Under the pieces are notes generated by a model. The model worked only from the letters and a program-made list of their open reading frames with translations, searched no databases and was not told the origin of the DNA. The translations under genes were made by a program, and so were the position numbers. A stretch of DNA of 64,000 nucleotides from Rhodococcoides kyotonense (lineage in GTDB: Bacteria; Actinomycetota; Actinomycetes; Mycobacteriales; Mycobacteriaceae): NCBI RefSeq assembly GCF_900188125.1, contig NZ_FZOW01000006.1, positions 1 to 64,000 on the forward strand, read 5' to 3'. Positions 50,405-59,331 of the stretch are shown here, piece by piece; within the stretch, counting starts at the first letter, position 1; every line of letters begins with the position of its first letter.

Positions 50405-53196
50405 CACTCGCCCACCGCATCCTCGCCGAGCCGGAACAGCTCGCGCAGTTCCGCGGTATCCATCTCGGTCACCCAGTTCTCCCCGGTGCCGACGGCCAGA
50501 TCCGCGAGATCCTGCTTGGACGACAGCATCCCGTCGATGCGCTCCTCGACAGTGCCGACGCACAACAACTTTCGCACCTGCACGTTCTTGCGCTGGCCGA
50601 TTCGGAAGGCACGGTCGGTTGCCTGATTCTCGACTGCAGGGTTCCACCACCGATCCAGATGCACGACGTGGTTAGCCGCCGTCAGATTCAGGCCTGTACC
50701 ACCGGCTTTCAGCGACAGCATCATGATGGGCGGGCCATCGTCGCTCTGGAACCGCTCGACCATGCGGTCGCGCTTCGATTTGGTGACGCCGCCGTGCAGG
50801 AACGGAACCTCGGTCCCGAATCGCTCGGCGAGGTACGGCGCCACGATGTCACCGAACTCGCGAAACTGCGTGAACAACAACGCTTTCTCGTTGTCGCCCA
50901 GCACCGAATCGAGAATGTCCTCCACGAGCCCGATCTTCCCGGACCGATGCTGACCACGCTTGAGCACCGGCGAACCGTCGGACAGGAAGTGTGCGGGGTG
51001 ATTGCACACCTGCTTGAGCCGCGTCAGCGCCGACAGCACCGCGCCCTTGCGCTTCATCCCCTTCTTGTCGGCGATCTGCTCCAGCATCTCGTCGACGACG
51101 GCCTTGTACAGCGCAGCCTGCTCTGCGGTGAGGTTCGACCGCACCGTCATCTCGTTCTTCTCCGGCAGATCCGAGATGACCGACGGATCGGTTTTGACCC
51201 GTCGCAGAATGAACGGCGACGTGATGGCGCGCAGCCGCGTCACGGCTCCCTCGTCCCCCTCGCGTTCGATAGGAACCGAGAACCGCTTGCGGAAATCCGA
51301 CGGCCGACCCAGCATGCCGGGGTTCGCGAAATCCAGAATCGACCGCAGCTCGTCGAGCCGGTTCTCGACCGGGGTTCCGGTGAGCGCCAGCTTGTGCTCG
51401 GCCGGGATCGCGAGCGCGGCCCGCGCCTGCGACGTCGCCGAGTTCTTGATGTGCTGCGCCTCGTCGAGAACCACTCGACGCCAAGTCTTTTCCGCAAGTT
51501 GCGCACGATCTTTCGCCATCAATGCGTACGTGGTGACGACGAGGTCGTGCTCGGAAATCGCCTTGTCGAGATCGTCACCCTTGTCACGCGCGGGCCCGTG
51601 ATGGACCAGAACCCGCAGTGCGGGCGTGAACTTGGCCGCCTCACGCTGCCAGTTTCCGACGACGGACATCGGCGCGACGAGCAGCGTCGGCGTCGGGCTC
51701 TGCTCGTGCGCGAGAAGCGACAGCACCTGCAGCGTCTTCCCGAGGCCCATGTCGTCGGCCAGCACAGCACCGAGACCGAGCCGGCTCATGAACACGAGCC
51801 AGTCCAAACCGCGGCGCTGATAGGGCCTGAGCACTGCGTCGACACCGTCGGGCGTGGGAATCTCCTCGGGGGACGCACCCGGATCCAGCAGCGTCGCAGC
51901 CCACCCCGTCGCCTGGATGTCCTCGACGGGCGCCGGCGGTGGTTCCTCAAGTGTCATCTCCCGGACGAGCTTGCCGAGCGTGGTGCCGTCGCCGTGATGC
52001 TCCGCGACATATCGTGCAGCCCTGGCGAGTTGACCGCCGTCGGCCATCACCCATTTTCCGCGAAGCTTGACCAGGTCGCCCTTGGACACGGCCAGGCGAT
52101 TCATTTCCGCCTCGGTGAGGACCATGTCGCCCAGTTGCAGCTGCCAGTCGTACGAGACCAGCTCGTTCATTCCGACAGCTCGGTTCTCCGCGGCCTTCGT
52201 CACCGGCACGTCGACGCGCAACCGCATCGACGGATCGAGTCGGGTCCACGCACGCGGCAGCAGAACCGCGACACCTGCGGACTGCAACGCCTTCGCACCA
52301 TGTTCGACGAGGTCGATCACGACCGACGTCGGCAGCAACAGATCGAGCGTGCCCTCGTTCGACGGCAGATCCCGCAGCCTCGGATACGCCGTGACGGCTT
52401 CACCGAGTTTGCGTACCGCGGTGGACAACAACGTCGCATCGACGCGGCGGTTCATCGGAACCGGTACGGGCGCTTCACCATCCGCGCGCAGGCACACCTG
52501 CAACGTCCAGAGGGCCTCGTCCTCCTCGTCGTCGGGTTCGAGAAGACGCAACACGAGCGACGGCTCGTCGACGGTCAAGCTTGCCCGCCACTTGTCGAGC
52601 AGCGTGGCGGTCTCCTGGGTGCCCGTCGTGTACGGCTCGTCGTGGACGAGTGCCGTCCACATCGGGTGTTCCGTGCCTGGCTTACCGAGGATCGACCGGA
52701 CGATGGGATCGGTGAGCTCGTCGACGATGTTGCCGAGCAACTGCTTCGGCCTGCCCTCGGACCGCAGCACCGACGGCATCATGACCGCCAGCTCGCTGAT
52801 CCACGCACGTTGACGTTCGCCGCCGACAAGTTTCCACCGCGGCCACCACTGCCCGTCGGCGCGTATCAACGACGGCACGACGCGTCCCGCCTTCGCCCAT
52901 GCCTCGATCCCGTGCGCCACATGGCCGAGATAACGCAGATCCCCGGAGATCCCAGCGTGCGACGACGGGGTGCGCAGCAACAGAGCCGCGGCATTCGACG
53001 GTGCGAGAGCGATGGCCGGAATCTTCGCCTTCTTCGTCTCTCCCCCGGCCGAGGGGAACGTGACCGTCGCACTCGCCCGAAAAGACTTGGTCAACGCGCG
53101 CGCATGGGCGGCAGGGAGTTCAGGTTCATTCCCGGCGGATATCTCGTCGTCCCACAGCAACAGCCCCGAATTCGGGGACCAGAGACCGTGCAGCAT
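50404..53196 (-). CDS. helZ: SNF2-family DEAD/DEAH-box helicase (HelZ-like)
   Basis: A 930-residue protein. The first 450 residues belong to the bacterial SNF2-associated region (LHGLWSPNSGLLLWDDE, DGQWWPRWKLVGGERQ). The ATPase part has LADDMGLGKT (motif I), VVLDEAQHIKN (II), LTGTPVENRLDEL (III) and QATDRAFRIGQRKNVQV (VI). ATG 53196 matches the family N-terminus; the frame upstream to 53364 is arginine/proline-rich and not conserved in type. It is likely a DNA translocase or remodeller; no restriction or methylase genes adjoin. Confidence 0.93.
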   Translation of the reverse strand: MLHGLWSPNSGLLLWDDEISAGNEPELPAAHARALTKSFRASATVTFPSAGGETKKAKIPAIALAPSNAAALLLRTPSSHAGISGDLRYLGHVAHGIEAWAKAGRVVPSLIRADGQWWPRWKLVGGERQRAWISELAVMMPSVLRSEGRPKQLLGNIVDELTDPIVRSILGKPGTEHPMWTALVHDEPYTTGTQETATLLDKWRASLTVDEPSLVLRLLEPDDEEDEALWTLQVCLRADGEAPVPVPMNRRVDATLLSTAVRKLGEAVTAYPRLRDLPSNEGTLDLLLPTSVVIDLVEHGAKALQSAGVAVLLPRAWTRLDPSMRLRVDVPVTKAAENRAVGMNELVSYDWQLQLGDMVLTEAEMNRLAVSKGDLVKLRGKWVMADGGQLARAARYVAEHHGDGTTLGKLVREMTLEEPPPAPVEDIQATGWAATLLDPGASPEEIPTPDGVDAVLRPYQRRGLDWLVFMSRLGLGAVLADDMGLGKTLQVLSLLAHEQSPTPTLLVAPMSVVGNWQREAAKFTPALRVLVHHGPARDKGDDLDKAISEHDLVVTTYALMAKDRAQLAEKTWRRVVLDEAQHIKNSATSQARAALAIPAEHKLALTGTPVENRLDELRSILDFANPGMLGRPSDFRKRFSVPIEREGDEGAVTRLRAITSPFILRRVKTDPSVISDLPEKNEMTVRSNLTAEQAALYKAVVDEMLEQIADKKGMKRKGAVLSALTRLKQVCNHPAHFLSDGSPVLKRGQHRSGKIGLVEDILDSVLGDNEKALLFTQFREFGDIVAPYLAERFGTEVPFLHGGVTKSKRDRMVERFQSDDGPPIMMLSLKAGGTGLNLTAANHVVHLDRWWNPAVENQATDRAFRIGQRKNVQVRKLLCVGTVEERIDGMLSSKQDLADLAVGTGENWVTEMDTAELRELFRLGEDAVGE

Positions 53197-53381
53197 CTGT
53201 CCATCCAACCAGGGCTCACGAGGCCCGGGTGCGCGAGTCCCAGCGTCCGGCCACCGGTCCGACAAACCAGGATGTTCCAGTTGCGCCCTCCGCGGCGTTG
53301 TTTTCCTGATCCAAGGGCCGCAAGCGGGACATCTGGCCCGCCCTCTGCCCGTCGAATCGGACAATGAGGCAAAGTGGATGC

Positions 53382-54275
53382 ATGATCGCGTATGGATTCA
53401 GCGAGTACGGTGGCCCCGAAACCGAGTACTTTCTCGACATTCCGATCCCGGACCCAGGACAGGGACAGCTGCTGATCGCAGTGCACGCCGCAGGCGTGAA
53501 TCCCGCCGACTGGAAGGTCAGGTCCGGCAATCGCAAGGACACCGTGCAGACGGTGCTACCTGCGGTTCTCGGTCGAGAAGTAGCAGGAACCGTCGTCCAG
53601 GTCGGCACACACGTCGACGGGTTCTCGGTCGGAGATCAGGTGTTCGGTGCGACGGCGTCGGGTCACGGCGGATACGCGCAATACACCGTTCTCAACGCCG
53701 CCAACGCCGCGCACAAACCGGACTCCGTGTCGTTCGCCGTGGCAGCGACACTCCCCGTGGCAGCAGGCACGGCCTACGACGCGCTGGACCACCTGGCACT
53801 GCACAAGAAAGACACTCTGGTGGTACTCGGAGCAGGCGGCGGGGTCGGTTCGGCGGCGCTGCAGTTGGCGCATGCCGACGGAATCTCCACGATCGGCGTC
53901 GCGAGCGAGGGCAAGAAGGAGTGGATCGAGAGCCTGGGCGCGAGGTTCGTCGCATCGGGCACACCGCTCGGCGGCACTGCCGACGGCATCTTCGACCTCG
54001 TCGGCGGCGACGTCCTGCGCGACGCCGCGACGCGCACCGCACCCGGCGCGCCGATCGTCAGCGTCGCCGACCCCATGCTGGCGACGTCGCTCGGCGGCTC
54101 GGGTGTCACCCGGGATCGCAGTGCCGCAGCCTTCACCCGGCTCGCCGAACTGGTGGCATCGGGGGTTCTGAAGCCGCGCGTCGAGAACGTGCTCCCGCTC
54201 GAACGTGCCGGTGACGCACTCGCGCTCGTCGAGACCGGCCATGCGACAGGAAAGGTCGTCATCGAGGTCAGCTGA
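53382..54275 (+). CDS. Zinc-independent quinone oxidoreductase-type MDR protein
   Basis: A 297-residue NADP-dependent oxidoreductase of the QOR branch of medium-chain dehydrogenases. It has the GroES-like N-domain (GVNPADWKVRSGNRKD), the cofactor motif VLGAGGGVGSAALQLA, and a C-terminal LERAGDALALVETGHATGKVV. No catalytic zinc cysteines are seen. ATG 53382 is preferred over 53364, which adds six residues. It is divergent from the helicase. Substrate unknown. Confidence 0.88.
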   Translation: MIAYGFSEYGGPETEYFLDIPIPDPGQGQLLIAVHAAGVNPADWKVRSGNRKDTVQTVLPAVLGREVAGTVVQVGTHVDGFSVGDQVFGATASGHGGYAQYTVLNAANAAHKPDSVSFAVAATLPVAAGTAYDALDHLALHKKDTLVVLGAGGGVGSAALQLAHADGISTIGVASEGKKEWIESLGARFVASGTPLGGTADGIFDLVGGDVLRDAATRTAPGAPIVSVADPMLATSLGGSGVTRDRSAAAFTRLAELVASGVLKPRVENVLPLERAGDALALVETGHATGKVVIEVS

Positions 54276-54328
54276 ACGTGTCGGACCCGTAGGGCACACT
54301 TCTACGCAGAACTGGAACTGACGATTGG

Positions 54329-55051
54329 GTGTGTGTGAAGAAGCTGCGTATTGCGCTGCTGTTGGTGGTCGTCACGTTGGTGATGTCGGCGTTCGGGTCC
54401 TGTGACACGTCGGATATTCCGGGTTTCTCTGCGCCGCCGCCGGCTCCCGGAAGCCCCACGCGCACACAGATAGACGAGCTTCTCGCCCAGGTGCAGGTCG
54501 TCGCCGCGCGGCCCGACGCATTCGGTTACGAGCGCGGATGCAAGAGCGGTCAGGGTTGTGTCTTCGGCCCGGCGTGGACCGACGACTACGACGGCCCCGG
54601 TGGGCACGACGGCTGCGGCACTCGCGACAACGTCCTCGCCAAGGACATGACCGATCTCGTGTTCAAGAACGGAACGCGTAACTGCGTCGTGCTGGAAGGC
54701 ACTCTCGCGGACCCGTATTCGGGGACCGTCATGACGTTCAGCAAATCCGACGCGAGCAAGGTCCAGATCGATCACGTCTACCCGCTGTCCGCGGCGTGGG
54801 ACATGGGAGCCAACGGGTGGCTTCCGGAGAAGCGCGTTCGCTTCGCCAACGACATCGACTTCAATCTCATGGCCGTCAACGGCAGCGACAACCAGTCGAA
54901 GAGCGACAAGACGCCGTCGCACTGGCTTCCGCCGAACGAGGCGTACCACTGCTTCTATGCCGGCAAGTATCTGTCCGTCGCGGCACAGTACGGGCTGCCG
55001 ATCACCCAGGCCGATCAGCGAACACTTGCCGACATCTCCGCAACGTGCTGA
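54329..55051 (+). CDS. Secreted HNH-type nuclease (GmrSD C-terminal-like/DUF1524), probable lipoprotein
   Basis: 240 residues. The N-terminus is a signal sequence (KKLRIALLLVVVTLVMSAFG) ending before Cys24 in a lipobox-like SAFGSC. The mature part has the His-Me finger pattern IDHVYPLSAAWDMGANGW, then FANDIDFNLMAVNGSDNQSK and DKTPSHWLPP, as in DUF1524/HNH family nucleases. GTG 54329 or GTG 54335 may start it. Other cysteines could form disulphides outside the cell. An extracellular or cell-surface DNA/RNA hydrolase is inferred. Confidence 0.8.
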   Translation: MCVKKLRIALLLVVVTLVMSAFGSCDTSDIPGFSAPPPAPGSPTRTQIDELLAQVQVVAARPDAFGYERGCKSGQGCVFGPAWTDDYDGPGGHDGCGTRDNVLAKDMTDLVFKNGTRNCVVLEGTLADPYSGTVMTFSKSDASKVQIDHVYPLSAAWDMGANGWLPEKRVRFANDIDFNLMAVNGSDNQSKSDKTPSHWLPPNEAYHCFYAGKYLSVAAQYGLPITQADQRTLADISATC

Positions 55052-55069
55052 GCGCGTAATGTACTGACA

Positions 55070-55885
55070 ATGTCTCGCAGCTTCCTGAACCGTGAAACTC
55101 AGCTCTGCATGTCGCTGTCGGCGCGACCGAGCAACATCGGCACGCGGTTTCACAACTACCTGTACGACGAGCTCGAGCTGAACTTCGTCTACAAGGCATT
55201 CACGACGACGGATCTGCCCGCCGCGATCGGCGGCGTCCGCGCGTTGGGCATCCGCGGCTGCGCGGTGTCGATGCCGTTCAAGGAGGACGTCATCGCGTTG
55301 GTCGACGTGATGCACGATTCGGCGAGCGCAATCGAGTCGGTCAACACCATCGTCAACGACGACGGCGTCCTGCACGCCTACAACACCGACTACCAGGCCG
55401 TCGCGAATCTGCTTGCGTCGTCGGGCTTCTCGACGGACTTCTCCGTAGCCGTGACCGGAAGCGGAGGCATGGCCAAGGCAGTCGTTGCGGCACTGCGGGA
55501 TTCGGGGTTCACCCGAGGGACGGTCGTCGCGCGAAACGCCGAGACGGGTCCTGCGCTGGCGTCGGCCTACGGTTACGAGTGGTCCGCAGAGGCAGTCTCG
55601 GCCGACCTTCTCGTCAATGTGACGCCGGTGGGTATGGCAGGCGGTCCCGACGCCGACGCGTCGCCGTACTCCGACGCGCAGATCGAGTCGGCACAGGCGG
55701 TGTTCGACGTCGTGGCGATGCCGTCGGAGACGCCGTTGATCGTGAAAGCGCGCGCGGCCGGAAAACCAGTCGTGACCGGCGCCCAGGTCATCGCACTGCA
55801 AGCGGCCGAGCAGTTCGTGCTCTACACCGGAGTTCGGCCGTCGGACGACCAGATCCAGCGGGCGTCCGAGTTCTCCCGACGGTGA
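55070..55885 (+). CDS. Shikimate 5-dehydrogenase-like protein
   Basis: A 271-residue AroE-family oxidoreductase. It shows MSLSARPSNIGTRFHNYLYD (substrate domain), GCAVSMPFKED with the catalytic lysine, SVNTIVNDDG, and the cofactor loop VTGSGGMAKAVVAAL. It belongs to the SDH-L/AroE-like branch rather than the classical biosynthetic AroE, so its substrate may differ. ATG 55070; the stop overlaps the BenE start as GTGA. Confidence 0.88.
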   Translation: MSRSFLNRETQLCMSLSARPSNIGTRFHNYLYDELELNFVYKAFTTTDLPAAIGGVRALGIRGCAVSMPFKEDVIALVDVMHDSASAIESVNTIVNDDGVLHAYNTDYQAVANLLASSGFSTDFSVAVTGSGGMAKAVVAALRDSGFTRGTVVARNAETGPALASAYGYEWSAEAVSADLLVNVTPVGMAGGPDADASPYSDAQIESAQAVFDVVAMPSETPLIVKARAAGKPVVTGAQVIALQAAEQFVLYTGVRPSDDQIQRASEFSRR

Positions 55886-57054
55886 CGCACGAGGGGCCAC
55901 TGCAGCCCGTCCTGGCCGGTGTCGTGGCCGCGCTCGTCGGATTCACGAGTTCGTTCGCGGTCGTTCTCACCGGCCTCCGCGCTGTCGGAGCCTCGCCTGC
56001 CGATGCCGCGTCGGGACTTCTCGCGATCTGTGTGACACAAGCCCTCGGCATGCTGTATCTGTCGCGACGGTATCGACTGCCCATCACGCTGGCCTGGTCG
56101 ACGCCCGGAGCTGCGTTGCTCGCCGGGACCGGAACGGTCGCCGGCGGATGGCCTGCCGCGGTGGGCGCGTTCGTCGTGGTCGGTGTGCTCGTGGTGACGA
56201 CGGGCCTGTGGCCGTGGCTCGGGGCGTTGATCACGTCGATTCCGACGTCGCTCGCCCAGGCGATGCTCGCGGGCGTCCTGCTTCCTCTGTGTCTGAAGCC
56301 GGTGACCGCGTTCGCGGCGTCGCCTGCCGTCATCGCCCCGGTCGTGCTCGTGTGGCTTGTACTGCAACGCTTCTCGAAGCGGTGGGCCGTGCCCGCGGCG
56401 TTCGGTGTGGCCGCGATCGTCATCGCTGTCGACGTCGTGGTCGAGGATCGCGTTCCGAGCGCGTCCGACTTGATTCCACACATCGCTCTGACGGCACCCG
56501 CGTGGACGTGGCAGGCGATCATCGGGATCGCCCTGCCGCTCTACATCGTCACGATGGCGTCGCAGAACATCCCGGGAATGGCCGTCATGAAATCCTTCGG
56601 GTACGACGTTCCATGGCGACCCTCGATGAGTGTCACGGGAATCGGCACGGTACTCGGAGCGCCCTTCGGCGGGCACGCCATCAATCTCGCCGCGATCAGC
56701 GCAGCACTCGCCGCCGCACCCCAGGCGCATCCGGATCCGAAGCGGCGGTGGATCGCCGCGTCGTCCGCCGGGTGGTTCTATCTCCTTCTCGCGCTGTGCT
56801 CGGCGGCAGTCGCGACGCTCGTCGCTGTTGCACCTGCGGGCGTCGTCGAAACGGTTGCGGGCCTTGCCTTGCTGGGCACACTCGCCGCCTCGCTCGCCGG
56901 AGCGCTGAAGGACGAGAGTTCACGGGAGGCTGCGGTTCTGACGTTCGTCATCGCGGCGTCGGGAATCGGCATCTTCGGCATCGGCTCGGCGTTCTGGGCG
57001 CTCGTCGTCGGCCTCGTGATTCGCTGGGTCCTGAAGCCGAAACCGATAGAGTAG
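55882..57054 (+). CDS. benE: BenE-family benzoate/proton symporter-like transporter
   Basis: A 390-residue membrane protein with about twelve transmembrane segments. LPITLAWSTPGAALLAGTG, MASQNIPGMAVMKSFGYD and GAPFGGHAINLAAISAAL are the conserved BenE stretches. GTG 55882 overlaps the AroE-like stop. Benzoate is the best-known family substrate, but no benzoate dioxygenase genes are near, so the substrate here is open. Confidence 0.92.
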   Translation: MTHEGPLQPVLAGVVAALVGFTSSFAVVLTGLRAVGASPADAASGLLAICVTQALGMLYLSRRYRLPITLAWSTPGAALLAGTGTVAGGWPAAVGAFVVVGVLVVTTGLWPWLGALITSIPTSLAQAMLAGVLLPLCLKPVTAFAASPAVIAPVVLVWLVLQRFSKRWAVPAAFGVAAIVIAVDVVVEDRVPSASDLIPHIALTAPAWTWQAIIGIALPLYIVTMASQNIPGMAVMKSFGYDVPWRPSMSVTGIGTVLGAPFGGHAINLAAISAALAAAPQAHPDPKRRWIAASSAGWFYLLLALCSAAVATLVAVAPAGVVETVAGLALLGTLAASLAGALKDESSREAAVLTFVIAASGIGIFGIGSAFWALVVGLVIRWVLKPKPIE

Positions 57055-57060
57055 GCCGAT

Positions 57061-57525
57061 ATGACAGCTTCTGCCGGTCAGCGCGCCGAACACAACACCG
57101 CAGCCGACTACCCGGCCCTCTGGCCCGTCGCGACGCGATGGGACGACAACGACCACTACGGGCACGTCAACAACGTCACCTACTACTCGTACTTCGACAC
57201 CGCGGTGAACGGTTGGCTCATGTCGACCACCGGGGTCGACATTCGGGACCTTCCGGCGATCGGCGTCGTCGCCGAGACGTCGTGCCGATACAGGCGCGAA
57301 CTGTCGTTCCCCGACCGACTTCAGGTGGGACTGTCCGTCGAGAAACTGGGCACGCGCAGCATCGTCTACTCGCTCGCGCTGTTCCGCGAGAGCGACGAGG
57401 ACGAACTACAGTTGGCGGCGACGGGCAGGTTCGTACACGTCTACGTCGACGCCACCACCCGCACGCCGGTGACTATTCCCACCGAGATCGAGGCTGCCGC
57501 ACGCACTCTCGTGGTACCGAGCTAG
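57061..57525 (+). CDS. Acyl-CoA thioesterase, 4HBT hotdog fold
   Basis: A 154-residue single-hotdog thioesterase of the 4-hydroxybenzoyl-CoA type: TRWDDNDHYGHVNNVTYYSY carries the catalytic aspartate, followed by CRYRRELSFPDRLQVGL. ATG 57061 begins 6 bases after benE, in an apparent operon with it. It converges with the phosphotransferase gene, sharing the CTAG of both stops. Confidence 0.9.
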   Translation: MTASAGQRAEHNTAADYPALWPVATRWDDNDHYGHVNNVTYYSYFDTAVNGWLMSTTGVDIRDLPAIGVVAETSCRYRRELSFPDRLQVGLSVEKLGTRSIVYSLALFRESDEDELQLAATGRFVHVYVDATTRTPVTIPTEIEAAARTLVVPS

Positions 57526-58547
57526 AGACCGATGTCGTCGGCGATCGATGTCGCGCGCGCGAGGATGTCGTCGACCAACGTCGTCGTGGGTGCGCCCGCA
57601 GCGGCACGGTTGCGCGCGTCGGCCTCGGCGCGGCGCATCACCCCTTCGGCGATGATCGCCAGCTTCCACAGTGCGAGCACCTGCCAGTAGTCCGCCGCGG
57701 ACACGTCGCGGCCGGTGGACCGCGCGTATTCGGCGACCAGCTCGGCGCGCGTCGGGAAACCCGGAAGAGTCGACGCCATGAACGGGCCGGCGACATCGTC
57801 ACCAGCCTCCGGCCAGTACGCGAGCAGACCGCCGAGGTCGGCCAGCGGATCGCCCAGCGTGCACAACTCCCAGTCGACGACGGCCACGATCGACCCGTCC
57901 GTCCGAGACGTGATGACGTTGTTCAAGTGGAAGTCGCCGTGCACGAGCGAAAGTTCGTGCTGTTCAGGTGCATTGGCCGCGAGACGCCTCGCAAGCGAAT
58001 CGATCGCGGACACGTCGCGCGTCTTCGTGTGCTCCCACTGCGTCGTCCACCGCTTGAGCTGCCGCTGCGCGTAAGGCTTGTGACTGGCCAGATCGAGCAA
58101 CCCGACACTCTCGAGGTCCACCCGGTGGATCTCGGCGAGCGCATCGGCCATGCCGAGGCCGACGGCGCGTCGAACATCGGTATCGGTTGTGTTCGCGACG
58201 GCGACGGAGTCGATCACGACACCGTCGACGTGACTCATCAACACCAGTGGAACGTCCGAGACCGCTGGGTTCTCCGACAGCGCCAACATCTTGGGAACCG
58301 GAACTGCCGTGTTCTGCAGAGCGGACAGAATCCGATACTCACGAACCACGTCGTGAGCCGACGCCAGAAGCGTGCCGAGCGGGGGCCGTCGCAGAACCCA
58401 CCGCGACCCACTGGCGTCGGAGACCGCGAAGGTCAAATTGGATTGGCCGTTACCGATTCGCTGGAAGTTCAGCGGCGAGACCGCTCCGATTCCCAGCGAC
58501 CCGATCCACTCCGACACCGCGGATTCGTCGACGCCTGCAGACGGCAT
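57522..58547 (-). CDS. Kinase-fold phosphotransferase family protein
   Basis: A 341-residue aminoglycoside/choline-kinase-like protein. The catalytic loop LSLVHGDFHLNNVI and the metal loop VVDWELCTLGDPLADLG are intact, with an N-terminal GNGQSNLTF glycine loop. In this ACAD10-like subfamily the genes often accompany acyl-CoA dehydrogenases, but none is adjacent here. ATG 58547. Substrate unknown. Confidence 0.88.
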   Translation of the reverse strand: MPSAGVDESAVSEWIGSLGIGAVSPLNFQRIGNGQSNLTFAVSDASGSRWVLRRPPLGTLLASAHDVVREYRILSALQNTAVPVPKMLALSENPAVSDVPLVLMSHVDGVVIDSVAVANTTDTDVRRAVGLGMADALAEIHRVDLESVGLLDLASHKPYAQRQLKRWTTQWEHTKTRDVSAIDSLARRLAANAPEQHELSLVHGDFHLNNVITSRTDGSIVAVVDWELCTLGDPLADLGGLLAYWPEAGDDVAGPFMASTLPGFPTRAELVAEYARSTGRDVSAADYWQVLALWKLAIIAEGVMRRAEADARNRAAAGAPTTTLVDDILARATSIADDIGL

Positions 58548-58570
58548 TCAGTCCCCTTCTCACGACTACT

Positions 58571-58605
58571 CGTATCCCGAGTGGATGGTAGCCACTCGGG
58601 ATACG
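58571..58605 (-). terminator. Perfect hairpin after the 58633 gene
   Basis: CGTATCCCGAGTGG and CCACTCGGGATACG pair over 14 bases around a 7-base loop; outer CACGAC/GTCGTG can extend it. It lies between the small gene ending at 58633 and the phosphotransferase start, most likely ending the former's transcript. Confidence 0.65.
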
Positions 58606-58632
58606 TTCAGGGTCGTGATCGAAAAGGGTTGC

Positions 58633-59007
58633 TCAGCTTGCGCGCAGGAAAGAGGGAGAGTCCGACGCTCCCGCCGACGTCGTGTCACGACGGGCAGCGA
58701 TCTCGTCGACATCCCCGACGAGAAGCGCGACGAGAGCCTCCGGCTCGCTGATCCAGGCCTGTGCCATTGCCCGAAGCTCGGACGACACGAAGAACCCGCT
58801 CATCTCCAACGCCCCAATCCACTCCGCCACCACCTCGGTGGTCGGTTCGGGGAGAGCGCTACGGTCGAGCCGAGCGACGTCGAACTCGTAACAGAAGAAG
58901 GCGCGCATCATGTCCAGCTGGCCCTGCGACAGCGAGGGCCCGGCCTCGGAGGGGGCCTCGACGGCAGGGGGTGCATCTGCCAGAGCGGGTGCATCTGCGA
59001 GAGTCAT
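58633..59007 (-). CDS. Hypothetical protein
   Basis: A 124-residue acidic protein. The Ala/Pro-rich N-terminus (about 25 residues, APALADAPPAVEAP) is followed by a helical domain (QLDMMRAFFCYEFDVARLDR and AEWIGALEMSGFFVSSELRA). AAGGAG lies five bases before ATG 59007 and a strong hairpin follows, supporting expression. No family recognised; no signal peptide. Confidence 0.7.
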   Translation of the reverse strand: MTLADAPALADAPPAVEAPSEAGPSLSQGQLDMMRAFFCYEFDVARLDRSALPEPTTEVVAEWIGALEMSGFFVSSELRAMAQAWISEPEALVALLVGDVDEIAARRDTTSAGASDSPSFLRAS

Positions 59008-59131
59008 GGTTTCTCCTTCGATCGGCTTCGCTGAGCAATCGGCGTCGTTGCGCGACCACTTTCTGTGCGAGATCCGGTCAGTGCAATGTCCGGTCAGCCA
59101 CGAGGCTGGACGTGCCCGGTACCGTTTTCAG

Positions 59132-59157
59132 ATCGTTACGATCGTCGGTGTAACGAT
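59132..59157. promoter_or_regulatory. Inverted repeat, possible operator
   Basis: Eight-base arms ATCGTTAC and GTAACGAT are separated by ten bases. The spacing of about 18 bases between arm centres fits a dimeric regulator touching successive major grooves. It lies 125 bases upstream of the small gene start. Regulator unknown. Confidence 0.45.
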
Positions 59158-59226
59158 TTCTCAGTTGTCCGCGATGCTTCGAAGCTACGCTCTGCCCAAC
59201 CCGCACCACCAGACCAAACCGGATGA

Positions 59227-59242
59227 TGTGATAAGCGTCACA
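59227..59242. promoter_or_regulatory. CRP/GlxR-type binding site
   Basis: TGTGATAAGCGTCACA matches the TGTGA-N6-TCACA consensus of CRP-family regulators (Crp/Rv3676, GlxR) at all ten fixed positions. It lies 90 bases upstream of the MFS start codon, so cAMP-linked control of that gene is likely (inference). Confidence 0.65.
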
Positions 59243-59331
59243 GTTTGTCTTTCCATCCAGTCACTTTCCAGTTACGAATCATCTGTCACGCTCGCCCGTT
59301 TCCGGAGGGACCGCCCCGATCCGTCGAATAG

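Larger units (their letters stand above)
59008..59331. other. Divergent intergenic region
   Basis: 324 bases without a supported gene, between a small minus-strand gene and the MFS gene. It holds an inverted repeat ATCGTTAC-10-GTAACGAT (59132-59157) and a perfect CRP-type site (59227-59242), listed separately. Clear -35/-10 pairs were not found. Confidence 0.5.

Noticed and set aside
49652-53196. SWIM protein plus SNF2 helicase as an anti-phage system
   Set aside because: The pair is a widespread actinobacterial housekeeping arrangement (as Rv2101/Rv2102) with no nuclease, methylase or other defence gene beside it.
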